Below, one piece after another: positions 7,537-16,282 of a stretch of 64,000 bases of DNA. The stretch spans positions 2,428,416 through 2,492,415 of the forward strand of contig CP073693.1 in the NCBI GenBank assembly GCA_018228645.1, written 5' to 3'. A model generated the notes under the pieces. The model searched no databases. It saw only the letters and a program-made list of their open reading frames with translations, and was not told the origin of the DNA. Position numbers and translations under genes: made by a program. Positions within the stretch are counted from its first letter, which is position 1; each line of letters opens with the position of its first letter. This DNA is from Clostridiaceae bacterium Marseille-Q4143. Its GTDB lineage: Bacteria; Bacillota; Clostridia; Lachnospirales; Lachnospiraceae.

Positions 7537-10455
7537 TTGCATAGAGAGATCGAGACATTAAGCGCGTATGAGCTTCTTGATAAGAAAAATATAGAAGAGC
7601 TGAATTCTACAGGTTATCTTCTTCGACATAAAAAGACCGGGGCAAGAGTTGCCCTGATGGAAAATGATGATGAGAATAAGGTATTTAATATCGGATTTCG
7701 TACACCGCCTTCTGACAGTACCGGTGTGCCGCATATTATGGAGCATTCCGTGCTGTGTGGTTCCAGAGATTTTCCGGTAAAGGATCCGTTTGTGGAACTG
7801 GTAAAAGGTTCCCTGAACACCTTTTTGAATGCCATGACCTATCCGGACAAGACCATGTATCCGGTAGCAAGCTGTAATGATCAGGACTTTCAGAATCTGA
7901 TGCATGTCTATCTGGATGCAGTATTCCATCCGAATATCTATAAAGAGGAGAAGATTTTCCGGCAGGAAGGCTGGCATTATGAAATGGATTCTGTGGATGC
8001 GCCCTTAAGTGTCAATGGTGTCGTCTATAATGAGATGAAGGGAGCATTCTCTTCACCGGAAGATATGCTGGATCGGGAGATTATGACGGTGCTCTATCCG
8101 GATACGACCTACTTCCATGAGTCAGGAGGAGATCCCAAAGATATTCCGAATCTGACCTATGAAGAGTTTCTTGATTTCCACAGAAAATATTATCATCCGT
8201 CCAACTGTTATATTTATCTCTACGGAAATATGGATATGGCAGAAAAACTGGAGTGGATTGATGAAAATTATCTGTCCCAGTATGATTATCTGAAAGTGGA
8301 TTCAGAGATTGCGGTACAGAAAGCTTTTGAAAAGCCGGTAAGCTGTACTGTAGATTACCCGGTATCTGCAGATGAAGAGGATGAAGAGCAGGCATATCTT
8401 TCTTATAATGTTGTGGTTGGTACTTCTCTGGATGCAGATCTCTATCTGGCATTTCAGGTGCTGGAGTATGCGCTGCTCTCTGCTCCGGGGGCACCGCTCA
8501 AGCAGGCGCTTCTGGATGCGGGCATCGGCCATGATATTCTGAGCAGTTATGAGAATGGTATCGCACAGCCGTATTTCTCTGTGATTGCAAAGCAGGCAAG
8601 GGAAGATCAGAAAGAGGAGTTTGTAAATGTAGTCCGCGATACTCTGAGCAGCATCGTGAAAAATGGATTTGATCGGAAAGCATTGCAGGCTGGAATCAAT
8701 TATTATGAATTCCGTTACCGGGAGGCTGATTTTGGAGGTTATCCGAAAGGGCTGATGTATGGACTTCAGATGATGGACAGCTGGCTTTATGATGAAAATC
8801 AGCCGTTTCTGCATCTGATTGCACTGGATCGCTTCGGAATACTGAAGAAAAAGCTGGATCAGGGATATTTTGAAGAACTGGTCCAGACATATCTTCTGGA
8901 CAATCCGCACAGAGCCGTGCTGGTGTTAAGACCGGTGCCGGGACTGGAAGCAAAAGAAGCAGAGATCTTACAGAAGAAGCTGGATACCTATAAAGCCGGA
9001 CTGAGTGCGGAGCAGCAGGAACAGATTGTAGAGTTTGCAAAAGAACTGAAAGTATACCAGGATGAGCCGTCTCCACAGGAAGATCTGGAGAAGATCCCGA
9101 TGCTGAAGAGAGAGGATATCCGCAGAAAGGTGCTTCCTCTGACCAATGAAGAACTGACGGAGGAAGGTATTACCCTGCTTCATCAGAATATCTTTACTAC
9201 AGGCATCAATTATATCAATATTCTGTTTGATGCGGAGAAGCTTCCGGATGAGCTGGTTCCATATCTTGGATTGCTAAAACATGTACTTGGCTATGTGGAT
9301 ACAGAGAATTACAGCTATGGAGAACTGTTTAATGAGATTAACTGCCATACCGGTGGAATCAGTTCTACGGTAAACCTGTACGGAGATATGAGAGATCCGG
9401 GACTTTTCCATACAAAGTTTGAGATTCGTACCAAAGTGCTGGTGGAAAATACAGATTTTGCATTTGCCATGATTCGGGAGATGATCAGCCGGACAAAACT
9501 TGATGATGACAAACGTCTTCATGAGATTCTCTCTCAGGTGAAGTCGAGACTTCATATGTATCTGACTTCCTCCGGCCATTCCGCAGCGGCCATTCGTGCC
9601 ATGAGTAAATTTTCGAAGTCTGCAAAGATGAACGACAGGATGAGCGGTGTGGCATTTTTCCAGACCATTGATGCGCTGGAAAAGAATTTTGACGAACAGA
9701 AAGAGGTTCTTAAGAAAAATCTGCGGGCCGTGATGGAATATGTTCTTCGTCCGGAAAATATGATGGTAAGCTGCACATCTAAAAATGATGGATTGGAAGC
9801 AGTAAAAAGGGAAATTCCGGCTTTAAAGGCAGCTCTTTATACCGAAATTTTACCGGAGTATGAAGCAGAGCAGCAGGCAGCACCGAATCCGGTTTGGAAA
9901 GAAGGGATTAAGATTCCCTCGGCAGTCCAGTATGTGGCAAGAGCGGGACATATCGGCTATTATACCGGCGCTTACCGGATCCTGAAAGTGATTTTAAGTT
10001 ACGATTATCTGTGGATTCAGGTGCGTGTGAAAGGCGGAGCCTATGGCTGTATGAGCGGATTTGGCCGCTACGGTGACAGCTATCTGGTATCCTATCGGGA
10101 TCCGAATCTTCAGAAAACCAATGACGTCTTTGAGCATACACCAGAATATGTGGAGAATTTTGACGCCGGAGAGCGGGATATGACTAAATATATCATCGGA
10201 GCCATCAGTGAGATGGATACGCCGCTGACACCGTCAGCAGAGGGCAACCGTTCCATGTCTGCATGGATTACCCACATGACAGAGGAAGATTATCAAAGCG
10301 TGAGAAATCAGGTGCTGGATGCTCAGCCGGAAGATATCCGTGCGCTGGCAGGCGGAATCCGGGAGCTTTTGAAAGAAGGAAGTTTTTGCGTGATTGGAAA
10401 TGAGAGCCGTCTGGAAAAAGACAAAGAATTGTTTGATCAGGTGAAGAACCTGTAA
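7537..10455 (+). CDS. M16C family zinc metallopeptidase (insulinase/PreP type)
   Basis: This is a large single-chain M16C peptidase, the family that includes mitochondrial presequence protease and bacterial insulinase-like peptidases; the substrate here is unknown, probably oligopeptides in the cytoplasm. The inverted zinc motif is HIMEH near residue 62, followed by GSLNTFLNAMTYPDKTMYP, characteristic of this subfamily. The M16C-associated domain lies in the middle of the 972-residue chain. I choose the TTG at 7537 as start because AGGAGG lies at 7522-7527, 9 bases upstream; the in-frame ATG at 7498 lies in the preceding hairpin and lacks a site. Confidence 0.9.
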   Translation: MHREIETLSAYELLDKKNIEELNSTGYLLRHKKTGARVALMENDDENKVFNIGFRTPPSDSTGVPHIMEHSVLCGSRDFPVKDPFVELVKGSLNTFLNAMTYPDKTMYPVASCNDQDFQNLMHVYLDAVFHPNIYKEEKIFRQEGWHYEMDSVDAPLSVNGVVYNEMKGAFSSPEDMLDREIMTVLYPDTTYFHESGGDPKDIPNLTYEEFLDFHRKYYHPSNCYIYLYGNMDMAEKLEWIDENYLSQYDYLKVDSEIAVQKAFEKPVSCTVDYPVSADEEDEEQAYLSYNVVVGTSLDADLYLAFQVLEYALLSAPGAPLKQALLDAGIGHDILSSYENGIAQPYFSVIAKQAREDQKEEFVNVVRDTLSSIVKNGFDRKALQAGINYYEFRYREADFGGYPKGLMYGLQMMDSWLYDENQPFLHLIALDRFGILKKKLDQGYFEELVQTYLLDNPHRAVLVLRPVPGLEAKEAEILQKKLDTYKAGLSAEQQEQIVEFAKELKVYQDEPSPQEDLEKIPMLKREDIRRKVLPLTNEELTEEGITLLHQNIFTTGINYINILFDAEKLPDELVPYLGLLKHVLGYVDTENYSYGELFNEINCHTGGISSTVNLYGDMRDPGLFHTKFEIRTKVLVENTDFAFAMIREMISRTKLDDDKRLHEILSQVKSRLHMYLTSSGHSAAAIRAMSKFSKSAKMNDRMSGVAFFQTIDALEKNFDEQKEVLKKNLRAVMEYVLRPENMMVSCTSKNDGLEAVKREIPALKAALYTEILPEYEAEQQAAPNPVWKEGIKIPSAVQYVARAGHIGYYTGAYRILKVILSYDYLWIQVRVKGGAYGCMSGFGRYGDSYLVSYRDPNLQKTNDVFEHTPEYVENFDAGERDMTKYIIGAISEMDTPLTPSAEGNRSMSAWITHMTEEDYQSVRNQVLDAQPEDIRALAGGIRELLKEGSFCVIGNESRLEKDKELFDQVKNL

Positions 10456-10490
10456 GCCTGGAATATGAGGAAAGGACAGAAGAAAAAAGT

Positions 10491-11396
10491 ATGAGCGAAC
10501 AGAAAAAATCCGGATTTGCTACATTGATCGGCAGACCGAATGTTGGCAAATCCACGCTGATGAATCAGATCATCGGCCAGAAGATTGCCATTACTTCCAA
10601 TAAACCCCAGACTACCAGAAACCGGATTCAGACGGTCTACACCTGTGATGAAGGACAGATCGTATTTCTGGATACACCAGGTATTCACAAGGCAAAAAAT
10701 AAGTTGGGTGAATACATGGTCAATGTTGCGGAGCGCACACTGAAAGAAGTGGATGTGGTGCTCTGGCTGGTAGAGCCGACGACTTTTATCGGAGCAGGAG
10801 AACGTCATATTGCAGAACAGCTGGCTCATGCCAATGTGCCTGTGGTTCTGGTCATTAATAAAATTGACCGGGTAAAAAAGGAAGAGGTACTGACTTTCAT
10901 TGATGCATACCGCCAGATTCTGGATTTTGCAGAGATCGTGCCGGTATCTGCACTGAAAGGAACCAATACGGATACGCTTGTAGATGTAATATTCAAATAT
11001 CTTCCGTATGGACCGATGTTCTATGACGAGGATACGGTGACGGATCAGCCGCTGCGTCAGATTACAGCGGAACTGATTCGTGAGAAAGCATTAAAACTTC
11101 TTGATGAGGAGATTCCCCATGGTATTGCCGTGTCTATCGAGCAGATGAAGCCACGGCCCAATGGAAAGATCTGGGATATCGAGGCAACGATTGTGTGCGA
11201 GAGAGATTCTCACAAAGGAATCATTATCGGAAAAGGCGGTGCGATGCTGAAGAAGATTGGTTCGGCAGCGCGCTATGAGATCGAGCGCCAGTTGGATGCC
11301 AAAGTAAACTTATGTCTCTGGGTCAAGGTGAAAAAGGACTGGAGAGATTCCGATTTTCTGATGAAAAATTTTGGATACGATAAGAAAGAAGTATAG
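10491..11396 (+). CDS. era: GTPase Era
   Basis: Era binds the 3' end of 16S rRNA and is needed for 30S subunit maturation. The 301-residue protein has the G1 loop GRPNVGKST near residue 14, an effector region with TTRNRIQ, G3 DTPGIH near 62, G4 NKID near 123, and the G5-like SALKG near 150. The C-terminal KH domain contains GIIIGKGGAMLKKIG, the usual RNA-binding loop. Position next to recO is common in Firmicutes. Confidence 0.96.
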   Translation: MSEQKKSGFATLIGRPNVGKSTLMNQIIGQKIAITSNKPQTTRNRIQTVYTCDEGQIVFLDTPGIHKAKNKLGEYMVNVAERTLKEVDVVLWLVEPTTFIGAGERHIAEQLAHANVPVVLVINKIDRVKKEEVLTFIDAYRQILDFAEIVPVSALKGTNTDTLVDVIFKYLPYGPMFYDEDTVTDQPLRQITAELIREKALKLLDEEIPHGIAVSIEQMKPRPNGKIWDIEATIVCERDSHKGIIIGKGGAMLKKIGSAARYEIERQLDAKVNLCLWVKVKKDWRDSDFLMKNFGYDKKEV

Positions 11397-11457
11397 CAAA
11401 AGGAACCTCCGGGGATTCTATTCTTATACAAAGATGGAAAAAACGGAGGTATAGAAC

Positions 11458-11613
11458 ATGGATCACTGGAATCGGTTTGCACTCACCGGAGATGTACGGG
11501 AATACCTGGCTTACAGGGCAGAGGAAGACAGAGCCGGGAGGTCGGGAGAAAAATATGAGCGGACAAAGTTGTACGGTGACAGGCATTGTGCTGTCTGCCA
11601 TGCCGGTAGGTGA
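11458..11613 (+). CDS. YqzL-like small protein
   Basis: A 51-codon gene starts with ATG after GGAGG at 11445-11449, 8 bases upstream. Its beginning, MDHWNRFALTGDVREYLAYR, matches the pattern of the YqzL family: an aromatic residue, then TG, then YL and Y/F. YqzL genes typically sit just upstream of recO, as here. The last part of the gene overlaps the start of recO in another frame by 59 bases, which suggests translational coupling. The function of the family is unknown. Confidence 0.75.
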   Translation: MDHWNRFALTGDVREYLAYRAEEDRAGRSGEKYERTKLYGDRHCAVCHAGR

Positions 11614-12217
11614 ATATGATAAACTGGTGGTGCTTCTGACAAAAGAATACGGAAAGATCCGGGCTTTTGCCAGAGGTGCCAGAAGATTGAATAATCCGCT
11701 GATGGCGGCGGTCAACCCGTTTGTATTTGGACAGTTTCAGCTCTATGAGGGCCGGACTTCCTATACGATATCTCAGGCATCCGTGCAGAATTATTTCAGT
11801 GAATTGCTTACGGATTTTGAAGGTTCCTGCTATGGTCAGTATTTTCTGGAATTTGCAGATTATTATACAAGGGAAAATGCAGACTGCATGGATTATATGA
11901 AACTTGTGTACCAGTCACTCCGCGCACTGCTGATTCCGGCAATTCCAAGAAAACTGGTACGGTACATATATGAACTGAAAGCCATGGTGTACAGTGGTGA
12001 GTGTCCGCAGGACTGGGAGCAGTTTGAAAGCTGGAATGCGGATACATCGACCCGGTATGCCTTTCAGTTTGTGATTGCTTCACCTGTGGAAAAGCTTTAT
12101 ACATTTACTCTGAGTGAGGAAGTATGCGAAGAATTCGGGAGAATTGTGACGTATCTGCGCAGACATTATGTGGAACATCCATTCAAATCACTGGAAATAC
12201 TTGAAACTTGTCTTTAA
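11555..12217 (+). CDS. recO: DNA repair protein RecO
   Basis: RecO helps load RecA on SSB-coated DNA in the RecFOR pathway. The start at 11555 (MSGQSCTVTGIVLSAMPVG) is preferred over an in-frame ATG at 11477 because RecO proteins begin at the OB-fold, and GGGAG lies just upstream. The OB-fold continues with EYDKLVVLLTKEYGKIRAFA and GARRLNNPL; the helical C-terminal domain follows. At 220 residues it is slightly short; I see no zinc-binding CxxC in the C-terminal part, where many RecO proteins have four cysteines. Confidence 0.88.
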   Translation: MSGQSCTVTGIVLSAMPVGEYDKLVVLLTKEYGKIRAFARGARRLNNPLMAAVNPFVFGQFQLYEGRTSYTISQASVQNYFSELLTDFEGSCYGQYFLEFADYYTRENADCMDYMKLVYQSLRALLIPAIPRKLVRYIYELKAMVYSGECPQDWEQFESWNADTSTRYAFQFVIASPVEKLYTFTLSEEVCEEFGRIVTYLRRHYVEHPFKSLEILETCL

Positions 12218-12269
12218 ATAGGATAAGATATACGCGTGTGCCGTAAGGCGGCAACAAGGAGGAAAGTGA

Positions 12270-12842
12270 ATGAAGAGATGGTTTTCGGTCATATGTATTC
12301 TGATGATCACGGTTCTGACCGTCGGATGCGGGAAGAATTCGTTTCAGCCGTCGGTCTCATCCATTTATGTACATAAAGACGGACGGATCACAGAAGCAAT
12401 TGTGGAGAGTTTCATACAGGACTATTATAGTTTTGATGAATTTCAGTCCATGGTAGAAAAAGAAGTGGCCGCATATGACAATGTATCCATAAAGAGTCTG
12501 GAACTGAAAGATTCCACTGTATATTTGCTTCTTGATTTTGCAGATGCAGAAACTTACAGCAAATACAGCGAGGTATACTGCTTCCAAGGAACGGTGGGTG
12601 AAGCTCTTTCAGCAGGGCTGCCGTTTGCCATGGATTTTAAAGATGAGCAGTATGAGGAGTACAGCACATCGGAAGTGACGGAGAAGACGTCCAATCCGGT
12701 ACTGGTACTGAAATCGGAGTGCTTTGTGCAGACAGAGCAGCCAATTAAATATGTCAGCAACAATGTGGAAATTCTCGGAAGCCATTTGGCAGAAGTGATG
12801 CCCATTGATGATGAAGCGGAATACGCCTACATTATATATTGA
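12270..12842 (+). CDS. Hypothetical lipoprotein
   Basis: I do not recognise a specific family. The 190-residue protein begins [21 protein letters not shown], a typical lipoprotein signal with LTVGC as lipobox, so the mature protein should be anchored outside the membrane through Cys20. The remainder is rich in acidic and aromatic residues, with no transmembrane segment. GGAGG precedes the ATG by 7 bases. It lies between recO and glyS in the same direction, ending 18 bases before the glyS start. Confidence 0.8.
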   Translation: MKRWFSVICILMITVLTVGCGKNSFQPSVSSIYVHKDGRITEAIVESFIQDYYSFDEFQSMVEKEVAAYDNVSIKSLELKDSTVYLLLDFADAETYSKYSEVYCFQGTVGEALSAGLPFAMDFKDEQYEEYSTSEVTEKTSNPVLVLKSECFVQTEQPIKYVSNNVEILGSHLAEVMPIDDEAEYAYIIY

Positions 12843-12859
12843 TAAGGAGAGTATCTCAA

Positions 12860-14257
12860 ATGGAAAAGACGATGGAAAAGATCGTAGCACTTGCAAAAAA
12901 CCGCGGATTTGTATATCCGGGAAGTGAAATCTACGGCGGACTGGCAAATACCTGGGACTATGGTAACCTTGGTGTTGAGCTGAAAAACAATGTAAAAAAA
13001 GCGTGGTGGAAAAAATTCATTCAGGAGAATCCCTACAATGTAGGTGTTGACTGTGCTATCCTGATGAACCCGCAGACCTGGGTTGCATCTGGACATCTGG
13101 GCGGCTTCTCAGATCCGTTGATGGACTGTAAGAGCTGTAAAGAACGTTTCCGTGCAGATAAGCTGATCGAGGATTATATGGATGAGCACAAGATCGAGCA
13201 TGAGGGCGGTGTGGACGGATGGTCTCAGGAAGAGATGAAAGCTTACATCGACGAGCATGATATCTGCTGTCCGAAATGTGGTAAAAAAGACTTTACCGAT
13301 ATTCGTCAGTTCAACCTGATGTTCAAGACTTTCCAGGGTGTTACTGAGGATGCAAAAAATACCGTATATCTTCGTCCGGAGACTGCACAGGGTATTTTCG
13401 TAAACTTCAAGAATGTACAGAGAACTTCCAGAAAGAAAGTTCCGTTTGGTATCGGACAGATCGGTAAATCTTTCCGTAATGAGATCACACCGGGTAACTT
13501 TACCTTCCGTACCCGTGAGTTTGAGCAGATGGAGCTGGAGTTCTTCTGCAAACCGGGAACTGACCTGGAGTGGTTCCAGTACTGGAGAGCATTCTGCCGT
13601 GACTGGCTCCTTTCTCTTGGTATCAAAGAGGATGAGATGCGTCTTCGTGACCATTCTCCGGAGGAACTTTGCTTCTATAGTAAAGGAACCACCGATATCG
13701 AGTATCTGTTCCCGTTTGGATGGGGTGAGCTGTGGGGTATCGCAGACCGTACTGACTACGACCTGACTCAGCATCAGAATGTATCCGGACAGGATATGAC
13801 TTACTTTGATGACGAGAGCAAAGAAAAATACATTCCGTATGTGATCGAGCCGTCACTGGGAGCTGACCGTGTGGTTCTGGCATTCCTGTGCGCAGCTTAT
13901 GATGAGGAGAACATCGGAACTGAGGAGAAACCGGACATAAGAACCGTTCTTCATTTCCATCCGGCACTGGCTCCGGTGAAGATCGGCGTGCTTCCGCTGT
14001 CCAAGAAACTGAACGAGGGCGCTGAGAAAGTTTATACCCAGCTTTGCAAGAAATATAACTGCGAGTTTGATGACAGAGGAAACATCGGTAAGAGATATCG
14101 CCGTCTGGACGAGATTGGAACTCCGTTCTGTGTGACTTACGATTTTGAGTCCGAGACTGATGGCTGTGTAACCGTTCGTGACCGTGATACCATGGAGCAG
14201 GAGCGTGTGGCAATCGCAGATCTGGATGCCTACTTCGAGAAGAAATTTGAGTTCTAA
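12860..14257 (+). CDS. glyS: Glycyl-tRNA synthetase (dimeric type)
   Basis: This class II synthetase charges tRNA-Gly. The 465-residue chain is the one-subunit, eukaryote-like type, not the alpha2-beta2 form. Visible motifs are the N-terminal [26 protein letters not shown] near residue 175, [18 protein letters not shown] near 205, [12 protein letters not shown], and the class II motif 3 [10 protein letters not shown] near 330. The C-terminal anticodon-binding domain ends at the stop. The start at 12860 has AAGGAG at 12844-12849, 10 bases upstream; the ATG at 12839 overlaps the end of the lipoprotein gene and is not favoured. Confidence 0.96.
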   Translation: MEKTMEKIVALAKNRGFVYPGSEIYGGLANTWDYGNLGVELKNNVKKAWWKKFIQENPYNVGVDCAILMNPQTWVASGHLGGFSDPLMDCKSCKERFRADKLIEDYMDEHKIEHEGGVDGWSQEEMKAYIDEHDICCPKCGKKDFTDIRQFNLMFKTFQGVTEDAKNTVYLRPETAQGIFVNFKNVQRTSRKKVPFGIGQIGKSFRNEITPGNFTFRTREFEQMELEFFCKPGTDLEWFQYWRAFCRDWLLSLGIKEDEMRLRDHSPEELCFYSKGTTDIEYLFPFGWGELWGIADRTDYDLTQHQNVSGQDMTYFDDESKEKYIPYVIEPSLGADRVVLAFLCAAYDEENIGTEEKPDIRTVLHFHPALAPVKIGVLPLSKKLNEGAEKVYTQLCKKYNCEFDDRGNIGKRYRRLDEIGTPFCVTYDFESETDGCVTVRDRDTMEQERVAIADLDAYFEKKFEF

Positions 14258-14271
14258 TCAGAACCCAAAGG

Positions 14272-14298
14272 TTGACGAAACTGGATAATAATGATAAT
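14272..14298 (+). promoter_or_regulatory. Possible promoter for pfp
   Basis: TTGACG at 14272-14277 is followed 15 bases later by GATAAT (14293-14298), 36 bases before the pfp start. The spacing is short, so this is a moderate-quality candidate. Confidence 0.4.
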
Positions 14299-14334
14299 TT
14301 ATTATAAGAAAATTTATTACAAAGGAGTGCTATT

Positions 14335-15996
14335 ATGAATCTTTCACCACTTCAGAAAGCAAGATATGAGTATGTTCCGAAGCTTCCGGGAATGCTCAGA
14401 CATGGTATTGCCGAGATCGCTGTTAAAAAAGGCGAGGCAACAACCAGCGTAGCAGATCAGGAGAAAATTGCTGAACTGTTCCCGAATACCTACGGCGAGC
14501 CGGAGGTTACTTTTGAGAAAGGCCAGAATACTTCTGCTGTTAAGAAACAGGTAGTAGGCGTTATTCTTTCCGGCGGACAGGCACCGGGTGGACACAATGT
14601 TGTAAGTGGTCTGTACGATGCACTGAAAGCAACCAATAAGGAGAACGTTCTGATCGGTTTTAAAGGCGGTCCGAGCGGACTGATCGAGGATAATTTCATC
14701 GTATTTGATGATGAGTACATGGATCAGTACAGAAATACCGGTGGATTTGATATTATTGGTTCCGGAAGAACCAAACTGGAGACCGAAGAGCAGTTCCAGA
14801 TTGCAACTGAGGTTTGTAAAAAACATGGTATCACTGCTATCGTTATCATCGGTGGAGACGATTCCAACACCAACGCTTGTGTACTTGCTGAGTACATGGC
14901 AGCACATAAGACCGGCGTACAGGTAATCGGATGCCCGAAGACCATTGACGGTGACCTGAAGAATGAGGATATCGAGATCTCCTTTGGTTTCGATACTGCA
15001 ACCAAGACTTACAGTGAGCTGATTGGAAATATCGAGAGAGACTGTAACTCTGCTAAAAAATACTGGCACTTCATCAAAGTTATGGGACGTTCTGCTTCTC
15101 ACGTAGCACTTGAGTGTGCACTGGAATGCCAGCCGAACATCTGCCTCATTTCTGAGGAAGTAAAGGCTAAAAAACAGTCTCTGTCCGAGATCGCAGATTA
15201 TATCGCAGATGCAGTAGAGAAGAGAGCAGCTAACGGCAACAACTTTGGTGTTGTAGTAATCCCGGAGGGTGTTGTTGAGTTCGTTCCGGAGTTCTCCGTA
15301 CTGATCAACGAGATCAACGAACTTCTTGCAGGCAGCAAAGCAGATGCATTCAATGCGCTGGAGAGCTGGACTGAGAAATATGCATTCATCGAGAAAGGAC
15401 TTTCCAAAGAGTCCATGGCTGTATTTGAGATCCTTCCGCAGGCTATTCAGCAGCAGCTGTTCCTCGAGAGAGATCCTCATGGCAACGTACAGGTATCTCT
15501 GATCGAGTCCGAAAAACTGTTTGCAGCCCTGGTTGGCGATAAGATGAAAGCAAGAAAAGCAGCAGGAACTTATACCGGAAAATATGCAACTCAGACTCAT
15601 TTCTTCGGATATGAAGGAAGATGCGCATTCCCGTCCAACTTCGATGCTGACTACTGCTACTCTCTTGGATACAACGCATTCATGCTGATTCAGTACGGAT
15701 TCAACGGATACCTTTCCAAGGTTTCCAACCTGTCCAGACCGGCAGAAGAGTGGGTTGCAGGCGGTATGCCGATCACCAAGATGATGAACATCGAGAGAAG
15801 ACATGGCGAGGACAAACCGGTTATCAAGAAAGCACTTGTTGAGCTTGATGGAAAGCCGTTCAAATACTTCGAGGCACACAGAGATGAGTGGGCTGTTGAG
15901 ACTTCTTACATCTTCCCGGGTGCGATCCAGTACTACGGACCGACGGAGGTATGTGACCTTACTACCAGAACTCTTGCTCTGGAGCAGGGTAAATAA
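14335..15996 (+). CDS. pfp: Diphosphate--fructose-6-phosphate 1-phosphotransferase
   Basis: This PPi-dependent phosphofructokinase reversibly phosphorylates fructose 6-phosphate with pyrophosphate in glycolysis. The 553-residue length matches the long (plant beta-like) PfkA subgroup. The nucleotide/PPi region has [16 protein letters not shown] near residue 80, and GGDDSNTNA near 183, where Asp replaces the Gly of ATP-PFKs, a mark of PPi specificity. Catalytic-type segments CPKTIDGDL near 203 and [15 protein letters not shown] near 250 are present. Strong codon bias suggests high expression. With ppdK next door it fits a PPi-linked glycolytic scheme, since PPDK produces PPi. Confidence 0.94.
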   Translation: MNLSPLQKARYEYVPKLPGMLRHGIAEIAVKKGEATTSVADQEKIAELFPNTYGEPEVTFEKGQNTSAVKKQVVGVILSGGQAPGGHNVVSGLYDALKATNKENVLIGFKGGPSGLIEDNFIVFDDEYMDQYRNTGGFDIIGSGRTKLETEEQFQIATEVCKKHGITAIVIIGGDDSNTNACVLAEYMAAHKTGVQVIGCPKTIDGDLKNEDIEISFGFDTATKTYSELIGNIERDCNSAKKYWHFIKVMGRSASHVALECALECQPNICLISEEVKAKKQSLSEIADYIADAVEKRAANGNNFGVVVIPEGVVEFVPEFSVLINEINELLAGSKADAFNALESWTEKYAFIEKGLSKESMAVFEILPQAIQQQLFLERDPHGNVQVSLIESEKLFAALVGDKMKARKAAGTYTGKYATQTHFFGYEGRCAFPSNFDADYCYSLGYNAFMLIQYGFNGYLSKVSNLSRPAEEWVAGGMPITKMMNIERRHGEDKPVIKKALVELDGKPFKYFEAHRDEWAVETSYIFPGAIQYYGPTEVCDLTTRTLALEQGK

Positions 15997-16017
15997 GATC
16001 TGAATGATTTTGTGAAT

Positions 16018-16052
16018 AATTCCTGTCACCGAAAGGTGACAGGAATTTTTTT
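16018..16052 (+). terminator. Intrinsic terminator of pfp
   Basis: AATTCCTGTCACC and GGTGACAGGAATT form a long perfect stem around a GAAA tetraloop, followed by a T-run. It is a textbook terminator. Confidence 0.92.
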
Positions 16053-16176
16053 CTGTCCATATCCAATCTTGCAAAACACATATACTATTCTGCACAAACT
16101 GGCAAATTTTTGTTAAAAACATCACAAAATACATAAAGGAATATTTCTTAGAACTGTGTAAAATATACAAAAATGA

Positions 16177-16204
16177 TTGACTTTCTCATGTAATGTGTTA
16201 TGAT
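16177..16204 (+). promoter_or_regulatory. Promoter of ppdK
   Basis: TTGACT (16177-16182) and TATGAT (16199-16204) are 16 bases apart. The transcript would carry a leader of roughly 70 bases before the GGAGG and ATG of ppdK. Confidence 0.65.
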
Positions 16205-16282
16205 AATTGTGTGCGCAGAGAGAACCGTTATGGTACATGATGCGCTTTTATTATTCTATTTTCTATTTTAGGAGGGCATGTA

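Noticed and set aside
14344..16170. 608-residue open frame on the minus strand opposite pfp
   Set aside because: It is fully antisense to the well-supported pfp gene, has no ribosome site and looks like a by-product of pfp codon bias.
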